Source of the DNA: Paenibacillus dendrobii
Lineage (GTDB): Bacteria; Bacillota; Bacilli; Paenibacillales; Paenibacillaceae
DNA length: 64,000 bases
Reading direction: 5' to 3'
Assembly (NCBI RefSeq): GCF_009807035.1
Contig: NZ_WUBI01000001.1
Coordinates: 1,798,001-1,862,000, forward strand
Shown here: one piece after another, positions 28,892-38,574 of the stretch
How the letters are laid out: the number at the start of each line of letters is the position of its first letter
How positions within the stretch are numbered: the stretch's first letter is position 1
Notes under the pieces: generated by a model
Told to the model about the DNA's origin: nothing
Seen by the model: the letters and a program-made list of their open reading frames with translations, nothing else
Database searches by the model: none
Translations under genes and position numbers: made by a program

Positions 28892-30994
28892 TTATATAAT
28901 CTCATCATTGTCGTCGTTTTCTTCGATTTCCTCTACGTGGTCACAGGATGTGCATTGGAGTCTGGCTCCCTGCTTATTCCGTTTCTCAATCATCCACGAG
29001 CCGCATTTCGGACATGGCTTGCTTGAAGGACGATCCCAAGAAACAAAATCACATTCCGGATACCGGTCGCAGCCATAAAAAATTCGTCCTTTTTTGCTGC
29101 GGCGTTCCACGACATGACCCTCTTTGCATTTTGGACACGTGACACCGATATCCTTGACGATCGGCTTCGTATTCCGGCAGTCCGGAAAACCTGAGCAAGC
29201 CAGGAATTTGCCAAAACGTCCAAGCTTATACACCATCGGTTTGCCGCATTTTTCGCAGATTTCATCAGAAACCTCGTCTTCGATTTCAATTTCTTTCATT
29301 TCTTCCTCGGCGACCTCGAGGCGCTTCTCAAAGGATTCATAGAATTCGCTCAGAACCTTAACCCAGTCCTCAGAACCTTCCTCTACATGGTCAAGATCTT
29401 CCTCCATGTGTGCGGTAAACTCCGCATCCAGAATTTCAGGGAAGAATTGCTCCATCTGCTCGATCACAAGCTCACCCAGCTCTGTTGGCATAAACTTCTT
29501 CTCTTCGATCGCTACATATCCACGTTTTTGGATGGTCTCGAGTGTCGGAGCATACGTACTTGGCCGTCCAATCCCAAGTTCCTCCATGGTACGGACGAGG
29601 CGTGCTTCGGTGTAACGCGGAGGAGGTTGAGTGAAATGCTGCTTCGGATCAATTTCTTCTTTTTTCAGCTTGTCTCCAGGCGTCAGGGCAGGCAAAAACT
29701 TCTCTTCCTCTGTCGTGCCGTCATCATTTCCTTCGACGTAAACCTTCATAAAGCCGGGAAAACGCACTTTAGAGCCTGTTGCGCGGAATACCGCACTTCC
29801 TGCCGCGATATCCACCGATAATGTATCGAGAAGAGCGGAAGCCATCTGGCTCGCTACAAAGCGCTCCCATACGAGCTTATATAATCTGAACTGATCACGA
29901 CTCATAAACGATTTAACGGACTCGGGGTCACGCAACACTGACGTTGGACGAATGGCCTCATGCGCATCCTGCGCATTCGCTGCCTTTTTCGAATATTCGC
30001 GCGGGCTTTCCGGCACAAACGTGCTGCCGTATTTTCCATCAATGTATTCCTTCGCCTCTTCTTGAGCCGAAGCAGCAATTCTCGTGGAGTCGGTACGCAT
30101 GTAAGTGATCAGACCGACGGTCCCTTCCTTGCCCAGTTCAACGCCTTCATACAGTTGCTGTGCAACGGACATCGTTTTGGCAGCCCGGAAGTTCAGCTTG
30201 CGCGCAGCTTCCTGCTGCAGGGAACTGGTCGTAAACGGCGGCGACGGGTGCCGCTGGCGTTCCTTTTCTTTCACTTCTGCAACCTTGAAGGTCGCTCCTT
30301 TAATGGCTTTTAGAACTTCATCTACATCCGCTTCCTTGGACAGATCTTTCTTTTGTCCGTCGAGCTGATGGAACTTCGCCTCAAACACGGAACTGCCCTT
30401 GGCAAGCTTGGCTGTGATGGACCAGTATTCTTCAGGGACGAAAGCGTCGATTTCATTTTCACGATCGAGAATAATCTTAACGGCAACGGATTGAACACGA
30501 CCCGCCGATAGTCCCTTTTTGACTTTCTTCCATAATAGAGGACTGATTTTGTAACCTACCAGTCTGTCTAATATCCGTCTAGCCTGCTGGGCATTAACCA
30601 GATCCATATTGATTTTGCGCGGTGTTTTGAATGCATCCTTCACCGCTTGTTTCGTAATTTCGTTGAACACAACCCTGCAGCTTTCAGTATTATCCAGCTC
30701 CAGAGCGTGCGCCAAATGCCAGGCAATCGCCTCCCCTTCACGATCGGGGTCAGCTGCGAGATAAACCTTTTTAACTTTTTTGCTGGCATCTTTAAGTTCC
30801 TTTAATATGGAACCTTTTCCGCGAATCGTAATATACTTCGGATTGAATTCATTTTCTACTTCAACCCCGATTTGGCTCTTTGGCAAATCGCGAACATGGC
30901 CCATGGAAGCCTTTACGATAAATTTGCTGCCTAAATACTTGCCGATCGTCTTCGCCTTGGCGGGCGATTCCACGATCACCAGTGAATCAGCCAT
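28892..30994 (-). CDS. topA: DNA topoisomerase I TopA
   Basis: Type IA topoisomerase that relaxes negative supercoils. The Toprim domain begins [19 protein letters not shown] and contains [12 protein letters not shown]. The active-site Tyr is in [12 protein letters not shown]. Three C-terminal zinc ribbons follow (CEKCG...CSGFPDC, CPKCKEG...CDRYPEC, CPKCG...CTSC). The ATG at 30994 follows GAGGAGG at 8 nt and gives 700 aa. Confidence 0.97.
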   Translation of the reverse strand: MADSLVIVESPAKAKTIGKYLGSKFIVKASMGHVRDLPKSQIGVEVENEFNPKYITIRGKGSILKELKDASKKVKKVYLAADPDREGEAIAWHLAHALELDNTESCRVVFNEITKQAVKDAFKTPRKINMDLVNAQQARRILDRLVGYKISPLLWKKVKKGLSAGRVQSVAVKIILDRENEIDAFVPEEYWSITAKLAKGSSVFEAKFHQLDGQKKDLSKEADVDEVLKAIKGATFKVAEVKEKERQRHPSPPFTTSSLQQEAARKLNFRAAKTMSVAQQLYEGVELGKEGTVGLITYMRTDSTRIAASAQEEAKEYIDGKYGSTFVPESPREYSKKAANAQDAHEAIRPTSVLRDPESVKSFMSRDQFRLYKLVWERFVASQMASALLDTLSVDIAAGSAVFRATGSKVRFPGFMKVYVEGNDDGTTEEEKFLPALTPGDKLKKEEIDPKQHFTQPPPRYTEARLVRTMEELGIGRPSTYAPTLETIQKRGYVAIEEKKFMPTELGELVIEQMEQFFPEILDAEFTAHMEEDLDHVEEGSEDWVKVLSEFYESFEKRLEVAEEEMKEIEIEDEVSDEICEKCGKPMVYKLGRFGKFLACSGFPDCRNTKPIVKDIGVTCPKCKEGHVVERRSKKGRIFYGCDRYPECDFVSWDRPSSKPCPKCGSWMIEKRNKQGARLQCTSCDHVEEIEENDDNDEII

Positions 30995-31145
30995 CGGTAT
31001 ATCCTCCTCTCCATTCATCAAAAGCTTCATTAAGATTAAAAAATCTATCAGTTTTCATCGAAGCTGAACGATTCTTTAATCTCAAGAGCTTTCTCCGCTC
31101 AATGCGGTTTGGCTATTTTTGAAATTCATTTCCTTCATGTTTTAC

Positions 31146-32264
31146 TTATATAGTCTTATATATAGCACCAGGTAATTGGGTGATCTGCTTTTTTATGATT
31201 AAAGATAACAGAACTGAATGCAAATGTCCAAAATCCCACCGGCTGTGCTGCAGCAGTTCATCCAGTGTGAACGGTCCCTGCTCCAGTATATGGTATAGTC
31301 GCAGCTCATCCGTTGTCAAATGACCTTCCTTGCAAGGGGAGGCCTCTTGTACCTGACGCTCCCTATTGTATGTATTCTTAAGCCCCTTTGGCAACCATGA
31401 ATCATATTCCTCAAGGATGTCGGCTGCTTCGCATACCATCTTGGCACCCTGACGTATTAAATGAAGTGCTCCCCGGCTCTTCGGCGACGTTACCTGACCA
31501 GGAACCGCAAAAACATCCCTTCCTGCATCCAGTGCCGCGTCCGCAGTAATTAATGATCCGCTGCGCTCATCAGCTTCCACAACCAACGTACCGAGCGACA
31601 AGCCCGCAATAATACGGTTCCGCTGTGGAAACAAACCTGGATGAGGCTTGGTTCCCGGCGGATATTCCGTTATGACCAGACCGTCCTTCGCCATCCTGAT
31701 AAACAAGGATCTATTCTCGGGTGGATACACGATATCCATGCCGGTAGCCATTACGGCAATTGTCCCTCCTCCGCATAATAACGCGGCTTCATGGCAAATG
31801 CTGTCGATCCCTCTGGCCAGTCCGCTGATAACGGTTAATCCTTCTTCGCATAACCCTCGCGCAAGCATTTCGCCCATTTTCTTGCCGTATGCCGTCGGGA
31901 CTCTAGTCCCTACCATTGCTATAGCCGGCGAGGAGAATAATCCGATATTCCCTCTTGCATACAGGACATGCGGAGGATCAGGGCTTTCTTTCAGCATTGC
32001 AGGATAATCTTGGTCTAATAAGGTTAACGTTTGAACAGCTGGATCACATTCTTTTTCTTTTTGCTTCATTAAAAGAGCCGTTTCGGACAAATTTTGCACG
32101 AGGCGCTTTGATATTTCGACTTGGAATCCCTGTGCTTCCCACTCCCTATTTCCCCACTCCATCATCTCCTCCGTCAACAGCCCATCCGATATCATCCGGG
32201 AAATGCTTTTTCTGCCGACGCCTTTGGTTTCATGCAATGCAATGAGCAGCCACCGTATATCCAT
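31146..32264 (-). CDS. dprA: DNA processing protein DprA (Smf)
   Basis: Binds incoming single-stranded DNA and loads RecA in transformation. The Rossmann-like core has AMVGTRVPTAYGKKMGEML, SGLARGIDSICHEAAL and the signature ADERSGSLITADAALDAGRD followed by AVPG. A C-terminal winged-helix domain is visible (ELRLYHILEQGPFTLDELL). The ATG at 32264 has AGAGGTG upstream and gives 372 aa. It is separated from sucD by a terminator. comM, another competence gene, lies about 3.2 kb upstream. Confidence 0.95.
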   Translation of the reverse strand: MDIRWLLIALHETKGVGRKSISRMISDGLLTEEMMEWGNREWEAQGFQVEISKRLVQNLSETALLMKQKEKECDPAVQTLTLLDQDYPAMLKESPDPPHVLYARGNIGLFSSPAIAMVGTRVPTAYGKKMGEMLARGLCEEGLTVISGLARGIDSICHEAALLCGGGTIAVMATGMDIVYPPENRSLFIRMAKDGLVITEYPPGTKPHPGLFPQRNRIIAGLSLGTLVVEADERSGSLITADAALDAGRDVFAVPGQVTSPKSRGALHLIRQGAKMVCEAADILEEYDSWLPKGLKNTYNRERQVQEASPCKEGHLTTDELRLYHILEQGPFTLDELLQHSRWDFGHLHSVLLSLIIKKQITQLPGAIYKTI

Positions 32265-32305
32265 CTTATCACCTCTTGCAACCTGTTTTGAGAAACACAA
32301 AAAAA

Positions 32306-32342
32306 CAACCCCTTATTCCCTACAGGAGGAAATAAAAGGTTG
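32306..32342 (-). terminator. Intrinsic terminator after sucCD
   Basis: On the minus strand CAACCTTTTATTTCC pairs with GGGAATAAGGGGTTG (15 pairs with three G-U) around a 7-nt loop. It is followed by a run of seven T. It sits 35 nt after the sucD stop and before dprA. Confidence 0.85.
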
Positions 32343-32376
32343 CTTACCTTTGAATCTATCATAACCCTAATACGGA

Positions 32377-33306
32377 TTAATGTGTCAAGCATTTGTCCAG
32401 CATGCCGCGTTCTTCAAGAACGCTGACCAGCGTGGAGCCCATATCGGAAGGCGTTGGAGCGACTTTGATGCCGCATTCTTCCATTTTGGCGATTTTCTCT
32501 TTGGCAGTACCTTTGCCGCCGGAGATAATAGCGCCCGCATGGCCCATACGTTTTCCTGGAGGTGCAGTTACGCCGCCGATAAAGCCGACAACCGGCTTGG
32601 TCATGTTACCACGGATCCATTCAGCAGCTTCTTCTTCCGCTGTACCGCCGATTTCACCGATCATGATCACTGCATAGGTGTTAGGATCTTCGTTGAAGCG
32701 TTTCAGAACATCAATGAATTCCGTACCTTTTACAGGATCTCCGCCGATACCTACCGCAGTGGATTGTCCAATACCGCGTGTAGTCAGCTGATGAACAGCT
32801 TCATAAGTCAGCGTTCCGCTTCGGGATACAACGCCAACATGTCCTGGAGTATGTATATATCCAGGCATAATTCCGATTTTGCATTCGCCCGGTGTGATGA
32901 CACCTGGACAGTTTGGTCCGATCAGAACGGTTTTCTTGCCTTCCATATAACGGGCTACTTTGACCATATCCAGCACCGGAATGCCTTCAGTGATACAGAT
33001 GACAAGTTCCATTTCGGCCTCAACGGCTTCCAGAATCGAGTCTGCTGCAAAAGCAGGCGGAACGTAAATAACGCTCGCCGTAGCGCCTGTAGCATTTTTG
33101 GCTTCTACCACGGTGTTGAAAACAGGCAAGCTCACAGAACTGCCATTTTCAAGCTCAATATCCACGGTTGTACCGCCTTTGCCCGGGGAAGTACCTCCCA
33201 CCATTTGCGTTCCGTAATCAAGGGCGCCTTTTGCATGGAAAAGGGCGGTTTTCCCGGTGATGCCCTGGGTAATCACTTTTGTATTTTTATCAACCAAAAT
33301 ACTCAC
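32377..33306 (-). CDS. sucD: Succinyl-CoA synthetase alpha subunit SucD
   Basis: CoA-binding, phosphohistidine-carrying subunit of the TCA-cycle ligase that makes succinate from succinyl-CoA. CoA-binding motifs [20 protein letters not shown] and [21 protein letters not shown] are followed by the active-site His in [14 protein letters not shown]. The length is 309 aa, 36 nt after sucC. Confidence 0.96.
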   Translation of the reverse strand: MSILVDKNTKVITQGITGKTALFHAKGALDYGTQMVGGTSPGKGGTTVDIELENGSSVSLPVFNTVVEAKNATGATASVIYVPPAFAADSILEAVEAEMELVICITEGIPVLDMVKVARYMEGKKTVLIGPNCPGVITPGECKIGIMPGYIHTPGHVGVVSRSGTLTYEAVHQLTTRGIGQSTAVGIGGDPVKGTEFIDVLKRFNEDPNTYAVIMIGEIGGTAEEEAAEWIRGNMTKPVVGFIGGVTAPPGKRMGHAGAIISGGKGTAKEKIAKMEECGIKVAPTPSDMGSTLVSVLEERGMLDKCLTH

Positions 33307-33342
33307 GATTCGTTCACATCCCCTGTTCGATTTTAAAGGTAC

Positions 33343-34503
33343 CTATTTTACGAGCGAGACAATTTTTTGTGCTCCGTCGGCCATGGAATCGGCTGGAACA
33401 ATATTCAGGCCGGATTCAGCCAAAATTTTCTTCCCAAGATCCACGTTCGTTCCTTCCAGACGCACAACCAGCGGCCGGGTAAGGCCAAGCTGTTTCGCTG
33501 CTTCAACAACACCCTCGGCGATAACGTCGCAACGCATAATGCCGCCAAAAATATTGACGAAAATGCCTTTAACATGCTTGTCGGAGAGAATGATTTTGAA
33601 CGCTTCGGTTACCTTCTCTGTCGTCGCACCGCCCCCTACATCTAGGAAGTTGGCCGGGTCGCCGCCATAGTGTTTGATGATATCCATCGTTGCCATCGCA
33701 AGGCCTGCGCCGTTAACCATGCAGCCGATGTTGCCGTCCAGAGCTACATAGCTCAGGTCGTACTTGGATGCTTCGATTTCCTTCTCGTCCTCTTCGTCCA
33801 GATCGCGCAGCTCCTGAATGTCCTTATGGCGGAACAATGCATTGGAGTCAAAGTTAAGCTTGGCATCCAGCGCCATGACGTTGCCGTCACCCGTTACAAC
33901 CAGAGGGTTAATTTCAGCGATCGAACAGTCTTTGTCCACAAAAGCTGTATAAAGGGCCATCATAAACTGACCAGCCTTATTTACCAGTTCTTTAGGAATG
34001 TTGATGGCATAAGCAAGTCTGCGGGCTTGGAAAACCTGCAATCCTACAGCCGGATCAACAATTTCTTTGAAAATTTTCTCAGGAGTAGCCGCAGCCACTT
34101 CTTCAATTTCCGTGCCGCCTTCTTCCGAAGCCATCATAACGACGCGGCCGGTAGCGCGGTCAACAACAACACCCACATAATATTCTTTGCGGATATCGCA
34201 GCCTTCTTCGATCAGGAGACGCTTAACTTCTTTGCCTTCCGGACCGGTTTGATGCGTAACGAGAACCTTACCGAGAATTTCCTCGGCATATGCGCGGACT
34301 TCGTCAAGATTTTTGGCAACCTTAACGCCGCCTGCTTTACCGCGTCCACCTGCATGAATTTGCGCTTTAACAACCGTTACTTGGCTGCCCAGCGATTTTG
34401 CGGCTTCCACAGCTTCCTCCACCGTATAAGCAACCTTTCCGTTCGGAACGGCAACTCCATACTGTTTCAATACTTGTTTTCCTTGATATTCATGGATATT
34501 CAT
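33343..34503 (-). CDS. sucC: Succinyl-CoA synthetase beta subunit SucC
   Basis: ATP-grasp subunit that binds nucleotide and partners SucD. It begins [20 protein letters not shown] and contains [36 protein letters not shown] and the C-terminal [14 protein letters not shown]. The length is 386 aa, typical. It is the first gene of the sucCD operon. Confidence 0.97.
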   Translation of the reverse strand: MNIHEYQGKQVLKQYGVAVPNGKVAYTVEEAVEAAKSLGSQVTVVKAQIHAGGRGKAGGVKVAKNLDEVRAYAEEILGKVLVTHQTGPEGKEVKRLLIEEGCDIRKEYYVGVVVDRATGRVVMMASEEGGTEIEEVAAATPEKIFKEIVDPAVGLQVFQARRLAYAINIPKELVNKAGQFMMALYTAFVDKDCSIAEINPLVVTGDGNVMALDAKLNFDSNALFRHKDIQELRDLDEEDEKEIEASKYDLSYVALDGNIGCMVNGAGLAMATMDIIKHYGGDPANFLDVGGGATTEKVTEAFKIILSDKHVKGIFVNIFGGIMRCDVIAEGVVEAAKQLGLTRPLVVRLEGTNVDLGKKILAESGLNIVPADSMADGAQKIVSLVK

Positions 34504-34576
34504 CTACGGAATCCTCCTATCAACATGACTGCTACAAGGCGGGTCTTTCTCTTGGAAAATAATATAAACCCAAGCT

Positions 34577-34608
34577 ATTGTACCATGATTTTAAAACGCT
34601 TACCTCAT
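34577..34608 (-). promoter_or_regulatory. sucCD promoter with a possible cre-like box
   Basis: An extended -10 TGGTACAAT lies on the minus strand (TACAAT at 34582-34577), about 75 nt before the sucC start. No clear -35 is present. A GGTAAGCGTTTTAA stretch (34604-34591), just upstream, partly resembles a CcpA cre box. The promoter is likely; CcpA control is a guess. Confidence 0.45.
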
Positions 34609-34698
34609 TAAACTGCGCTTCCATCGACAGCTTTTTGATATCGGTTTAATCCCTTTGAGAGAATGCTTGGAATTTTATGGTAATTATTCGCCGTTTTC

Positions 34699-35172
34699 CT
34701 ACCCTGTTTTCCCGTCTCGTTGCGAATTAATTTGATGTACACGTTCGAGAAGGCCCTTGAATTCCCCCAATAAACGGTTAAACTCATCCCCGTTCAAGCA
34801 CACCTCATTTTGCATGGATCCGGGGACATCTACCGCCTTATCTTTCAACAGTATTCCTTCTTCGGTAAGCGAAATGATCACCTTTCGCTCATCTTGGGAA
34901 GAACGCTCCCTGTTGATTAGCCCGGCGGCCTGAAGTCGTTTCAACAAAGGAGTCAGCGTGCCCGAGTCCAAAAACAGCGCTTCCCCCAGCTCCTTCACGG
35001 TACATTGTTCTTTTTCCCACAGCACGATCAACACCAGATATTGTGAATACGTCACGCCCAGCTTCTCCAGATACGGCTGGTACAGTTTCGTAATTTCGCG
35101 TGAGCAAGCATAAACGGCAAAACATAATTGGTTCTCCAACTGAAGTTGGGGAACAATACCTTTGGATTCCAT
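34699..35172 (-). CDS. ohrR: MarR-family organic peroxide sensor/repressor OhrR
   Basis: Winged-helix repressor of the OhrR type (157 aa). The reactive Cys context LENQLCFAVYACSREI is the OhrR signature, followed by YLEKLGVTYSQYLVLIVLWE. The recognition region LFLDSGTLTPLLKRLQAAGL and the wing RSSQDERKVIISLTEEG are typical. The ATG at 35172 was chosen to align with the family. No ohrA lies nearby, so the repressor probably acts on a distant target and on itself through the operator at 35251. Confidence 0.85.
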   Translation of the reverse strand: MESKGIVPQLQLENQLCFAVYACSREITKLYQPYLEKLGVTYSQYLVLIVLWEKEQCTVKELGEALFLDSGTLTPLLKRLQAAGLINRERSSQDERKVIISLTEEGILLKDKAVDVPGSMQNEVCLNGDEFNRLLGEFKGLLERVHQINSQRDGKTG

Positions 35173-35250
35173 GTTACTTCCATCACCTGCCTTCATTGCT
35201 AATATTATCACAAGGATTGAAAAATATTAAATATACCCAAACTTTATGTT

Positions 35251-35265
35251 TGCAATTGAATTGTA
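35251..35265. promoter_or_regulatory. OhrR operator (TGCAATTGAATTGTA)
   Basis: One-mismatch form of the OhrR site TACAATTNAATTGTA, about 80 nt upstream of ohrR. On the minus strand it overlaps a likely -35 (TTGCAA) paired with TTTAAT 18 nt downstream, which fits autorepression. The assignment rests on the known B. subtilis OhrR consensus. Confidence 0.65.
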
Positions 35266-35353
35266 TGCTTTTCTTTACTTTACAACTTTTTTTGCCTTTT
35301 CAAACAAATAAAAGTCCATTCCGTATTTTATTTATCGGAGCAAAGATCCCGCC

Positions 35354-35382
35354 TTGACATTTAACTTCTCCAATCTTACAAT
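35354..35382 (+). promoter_or_regulatory. Strong SigA promoter of comM
   Basis: TTGACA (35354-35359), 17-nt spacer, TACAAT (35377-35382). This predicts RNA from about 35389 and a leader of about 104 nt before the comM ATG. Confidence 0.75.
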
Positions 35383-35410
35383 GTGGTCAAAATACTTGAA
35401 AATAAGGAAG

Positions 35411-35491
35411 CACCTTTTTTTCAACCGGACAGCAAGCCCCGTAGCGATGCAGCGGCTGGCTCGATCCTGTGAAAAAGGGGGCTTTTTTTTG
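35411..35491 (+). promoter_or_regulatory. Candidate attenuator/riboswitch-like leader of comM
   Basis: Three stems are visible. Stem A pairs 35413-35423 (CCTTTTTTTCA) with 35470-35480 (TGAAAAAGGGG). Inside it, hairpin C pairs 35431-35438 (AGCAAGCC) with 35454-35461 (GGCTGGCT), with one mismatch. Stem B pairs AGCCCC (35435-35440) with GGGGCT (35478-35483) and is followed by eight T, a terminator shape. Stem B excludes A and C. The SD of comM (AAGGGGG) lies in the 3' arm, and the T run fills the SD-to-start spacer. Ligand or factor is unknown. Confidence 0.5.
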
Positions 35492-35492
35492 T

Positions 35493-37082
35493 ATGTACGG
35501 AAAAATGTATAGTGCGTGTTTATATGGAATTGACGGTGTCCTGATTGAAGTTGAGGTGGATATATCCAATGGGCTGCCCTTAACCTCGATCATCGGTCTT
35601 CCGGATTCGGCGATCCGCGAGGCGGTCGAACGGGTCCGGGCGGGAATCAAAAACTGCGGGTTTGCCTTCCCTTTGCAGCGGACGACCATTAATTTGGCAC
35701 CGGCCGATTTAAGAAAAGAGGGCTCTGCTTTTGACCTGGCGATCGCCCTTGGTATTTTGTGTACAAGCGGACAGCTTATCCTACCTCAGGAGGAGAAGCT
35801 GCTTCTGATCGGAGAAATGGCGCTGGATGGCAGTCTGCGACCGGTTACCGGCGTTCTGTCGATGGTCGACCGCGCCAAACGCGAAGGATTCACCGCGGTC
35901 CTGCTGCCGAAGGAAAACGCACCAGAAGCCGTCTTGGTAGAAAACATGAATATTTATGCAATTGGACATTTGAACGAGCTGTTGGCTCTGGGTGAACAGG
36001 AGGCGGGACTCGCCTCCAACGAAAAAAACAGCCCGATACGTATTTCCTCCTTCGCCGGGCTGCAGTTGCCTCCTTCATCTCCAACAATACAGGATATCGC
36101 TCCCCTCGAGGACTATGCCGATGTTCTGGGGCAACAGCATGTGAAACGCGCTCTTACGATCGCAGCTGCAGGAATGCATAATATCATGCTCATGGGACCG
36201 CCGGGAACCGGTAAAACCATGCTGATCAAGCGGCTCCCTACCATCCTTCCGCCCATGACGGAGCAAGAAGCACTGGAAACAACCAAAATCTTCAGCGCAG
36301 CCGGGAAGCTTAAGGAGCCCGCAGCGGGACTGTTGCGAACCAGACCTTTCCGTTCACCCCATCACACGATTTCAGCGGGAGGATTGATTGGCGGCGGAAC
36401 GATCCCGAAACCGGGAGAGGTCAGCCTGGCTCACCGGGGAATCCTATTTCTGGATGAACTGCCCGAGTTCAACCGCCAGGTGCTTGAAGTGCTCCGGCAG
36501 CCGCTTGAGGATAAGGCCGTTACCATTAGCAGGGCGAGAGCCGTGCATACCTTCCCGGCCAGGTTCATGCTCGCCGCATCGCTAAATCCTTGTCCGTGCG
36601 GATATCTCGGAAGCGACCACCCGGGTCATCAATGCACGTGCAGCCCTTCGCGAATCGCGCAATATCGCTCCAAAATTTCCGGCCCGCTGCTCGACCGGAT
36701 CGACCTGCAGGTGGATGTCCCCCGGCCGAAAGAGTGGACGCGAGAGAAGTTCAGCTCTTCGTCCGAAGATATGCGTTCCCAAGTACTTGAGGCTCATGAA
36801 AAACAGTTGAAGCGATATAGTCAACTCCAACATATTTGCTGGAACAGCGAGCTGTCAGGCAGCGCGCTTCGGCGTTTTGCCAAGCTGGATGCCGACACCT
36901 CCCACATGCTCCACCAGACGATCGAAGCATTGGGTCTCAGCATGCGTGCGTATGACCGGATTTTAAAACTCGCTCGCACCATCGCCGATCTGGACGGATA
37001 TGAAGAGATTAAATCCGTTCATGTCGCCGAGGCGATACAATACCGGAATCTGGACAGGCCACAGGTCGAGACATTCGCTTAA
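35493..37082 (+). CDS. comM: YifB/ComM-family Mg-chelatase-like AAA+ ATPase
   Basis: AAA+ helicase-like protein; ComM in Gram-negatives promotes branch migration in transformation. The N-terminal Lon-protease-like S5 fold has EVEVDISNGLPLTSIIGLPD. Walker A is MGPPGTGKTMLIKRLP and Walker B is GILFLDELPEFNRQVLEVL. A Cys-rich segment NPCPCGYLGSDHPGHQCTCS and the ISGPLLDRIDLQVDVPR box follow. The ATG at 35493 was chosen because AAGGGGG lies 11 nt upstream; the GTG at 35469 has no SD. A second ATG at 35505 is possible. The length is 529 aa. It is the only plus-strand gene in its neighbourhood and is divergent from ohrR. Confidence 0.93.
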   Translation: MYGKMYSACLYGIDGVLIEVEVDISNGLPLTSIIGLPDSAIREAVERVRAGIKNCGFAFPLQRTTINLAPADLRKEGSAFDLAIALGILCTSGQLILPQEEKLLLIGEMALDGSLRPVTGVLSMVDRAKREGFTAVLLPKENAPEAVLVENMNIYAIGHLNELLALGEQEAGLASNEKNSPIRISSFAGLQLPPSSPTIQDIAPLEDYADVLGQQHVKRALTIAAAGMHNIMLMGPPGTGKTMLIKRLPTILPPMTEQEALETTKIFSAAGKLKEPAAGLLRTRPFRSPHHTISAGGLIGGGTIPKPGEVSLAHRGILFLDELPEFNRQVLEVLRQPLEDKAVTISRARAVHTFPARFMLAASLNPCPCGYLGSDHPGHQCTCSPSRIAQYRSKISGPLLDRIDLQVDVPRPKEWTREKFSSSSEDMRSQVLEAHEKQLKRYSQLQHICWNSELSGSALRRFAKLDADTSHMLHQTIEALGLSMRAYDRILKLARTIADLDGYEEIKSVHVAEAIQYRNLDRPQVETFA

Positions 37083-37105
37083 TGTTCAGAAAAATGCCGA
37101 ATGCA

Positions 37106-37144
37106 AATAAAACCTACGCTTATATAATAAGCGAAGGTTTTATT
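37106..37144. terminator. Bidirectional terminator between comM and the alpha/beta hydrolase gene
   Basis: Inverted repeat AATAAAACCT (37106-37115) and AGGTTTTATT (37135-37144), extended by CGCTTAT/ATAAGCG, T-rich on the plus side and A-rich on the other. It separates two convergent genes. Confidence 0.85.
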
Positions 37145-37216
37145 TTTGTATCCATATTTTGCAACTATTTTGTGTTCCAAATTCCTTAAAGCCACCATCA
37201 TCCGCAAGTTTATAGA

Positions 37217-38239
37217 TTAAGATTTCGATTGTTGCTCCTCTGTAAATGAAGGCGATAATCGCTCCATTACCTTATAAAGTAAATGAATGAGATGCCTGTT
37301 AAACTTCTCCGGCTCCTCAAAATTCGGGCAATGGGCTGAATTTCCGAACCATTCCCAGGTCTTTATAGGGGCCTCCAGTTTATTGAAAAACAATTCCGCC
37401 AATTCAAACGGCGTATTGTAATCATGTTTGCCCATGCATAAAAATACCGGAATTTGCAGTTTAGTAATTCCTTCCAAATTGATATCACATACCTCGGTCC
37501 ACATGTGCCTGATCGAAAATCGGGCCCCTCTGATGAATCGCAGGATGTCCAATACATGATATTCCGACGAACGGAGCATCTTGGGAACAATCACGTTCAT
37601 CATCGACTGTCGGTACATGACTCCCTTAAATGCGCTCAGCCATTTGCGCTGGATTGCCAGCTTCCTATAATCCAAATACGAATTCTCTTCAAGTGCTGCA
37701 AGTTCTCTCAGTGCTTTCTTATGGCCTGCTTCCTGCGATTTTCGCATGACGTATTGAAGTGATAGCCGCTCCCCCTTCGCCATGTTGACCACCTGCCCGA
37801 TACCTATATAGGCGTGGTAGTATTCAGGAAAGCGTTCTGCCAGTAGAACACCCATAATACTGCCCCACGAGTGACCGACGATAAAAATCTTGTTCTGGCG
37901 GAACCTATTCTGAAGATAGTTCGTAACCTCACAGGCATCAGCAATAAACTGTTCGATGTTCATCGTTTCTGGATTGAGATCACTACGGTAGGACAACCCC
38001 GCTCCTCTCTGGTCCCAGTTCACAACAACAAAATGCCGCTCGAGCTCACGCTGGAAATAGGGGGCAAATCCGATTTGTGCCGAGCCAGGTCCACCGTGAA
38101 GGAACAGGAGAACAGGCAGTAAGTCGCTTTTGCCTCTCATCAGGAGCCACTGCTCCGTACCCCCGATAAAAAGCTTTTCCAGACATGCTATAGACCTGAA
38201 GCCGTCGTTTATTTTAGGCGTCTTTCTCCTAAGAAACAT
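37217..38239 (-). CDS. Alpha/beta hydrolase (proline iminopeptidase-like)
   Basis: A 340-residue alpha/beta-fold hydrolase. The oxyanion-loop HGGPGSAQ and NWDQRGAGLSYR are typical of the prolyl aminopeptidase/epoxide hydrolase group. The nucleophile elbow is GHSWGS. A likely Asp is in MGKHDYNTPF and the catalytic His in GNSAHCPNFEEPEKF. The substrate cannot be told from sequence. The ATG at 38239 follows AAGGGGG. No neighbour gives a pathway, and the gene stands alone between two terminators. Confidence 0.8.
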   Translation of the reverse strand: MFLRRKTPKINDGFRSIACLEKLFIGGTEQWLLMRGKSDLLPVLLFLHGGPGSAQIGFAPYFQRELERHFVVVNWDQRGAGLSYRSDLNPETMNIEQFIADACEVTNYLQNRFRQNKIFIVGHSWGSIMGVLLAERFPEYYHAYIGIGQVVNMAKGERLSLQYVMRKSQEAGHKKALRELAALEENSYLDYRKLAIQRKWLSAFKGVMYRQSMMNVIVPKMLRSSEYHVLDILRFIRGARFSIRHMWTEVCDINLEGITKLQIPVFLCMGKHDYNTPFELAELFFNKLEAPIKTWEWFGNSAHCPNFEEPEKFNRHLIHLLYKVMERLSPSFTEEQQSKS

Positions 38240-38446
38240 ATTTTAATCCCCCTTTGTGGACAATTATTCATCCTATTGCCGGGGTTCTTGAAGACTGCAA
38301 TGAGAGCTCCCTCTGCGCGAACATAAAACTTATGTATTTAAAGTAAAACAAGGAACTGCTGTATTCCGCATATCAAAATATGAGAGGAAAGGATCGCAGG
38401 ACAAACTTTAAGAGATCAATATATGCAGAAAAACGATTAAACATAA

Positions 38447-38476
38447 AAGACCTCCTGTGATCGCTCCGGAAGTCTT
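38447..38476 (-). terminator. Probable terminator of the rnhB-yraN operon
   Basis: On the minus strand AAGACTTCC pairs with GGAGGTCTT (one mismatch, loop about 12 nt) and is followed by TTATGTTT. It is about 100 nt after the yraN stop. Confidence 0.55.
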
Positions 38477-38500
38477 CTCTAAATCGCTCTAACGCTCATG

Positions 38501-38536
38501 TAGCATTATATTTAGCATTATATTTAGCATTATATA
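38501..38536. repeat. Triple tandem 12-bp repeat
   Basis: TAGCATTATATT occurs at 38501-38512 and 38513-38524, and TAGCATTATATA at 38525-38536. An ACATTATT remnant follows. AT-rich; function unknown. Confidence 0.9.
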
Positions 38537-38574
38537 ACATTATTCTTGATACTATTGCTTTCAGAATGCCCTAT

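Larger units (their letters stand above)
38240..38574. other. Intergenic region upstream of the hydrolase gene
   Basis: 335 nt without a supported gene. It holds a terminator-like hairpin for the yraN side and a triple 12-bp repeat, listed separately. A weak minus-strand promoter (TTGTTT with TTTATG 18 nt on) may serve the hydrolase. Confidence 0.5.

Noticed and set aside
32380..33336. 318-codon plus-strand reading frame
   Set aside because: Exactly antisense to sucD. Its translation has no recognisable domain, while sucD is certain; it is a by-product of codon bias.
33670..34611. 313-codon plus-strand reading frame
   Set aside because: Antisense to sucC with no SD and no domain.
35425..35475. 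tRNA-like T-arm sequence GGCTCGATCC before comM
   Set aside because: No acceptor stem, D-arm or anticodon arm can be built around it.
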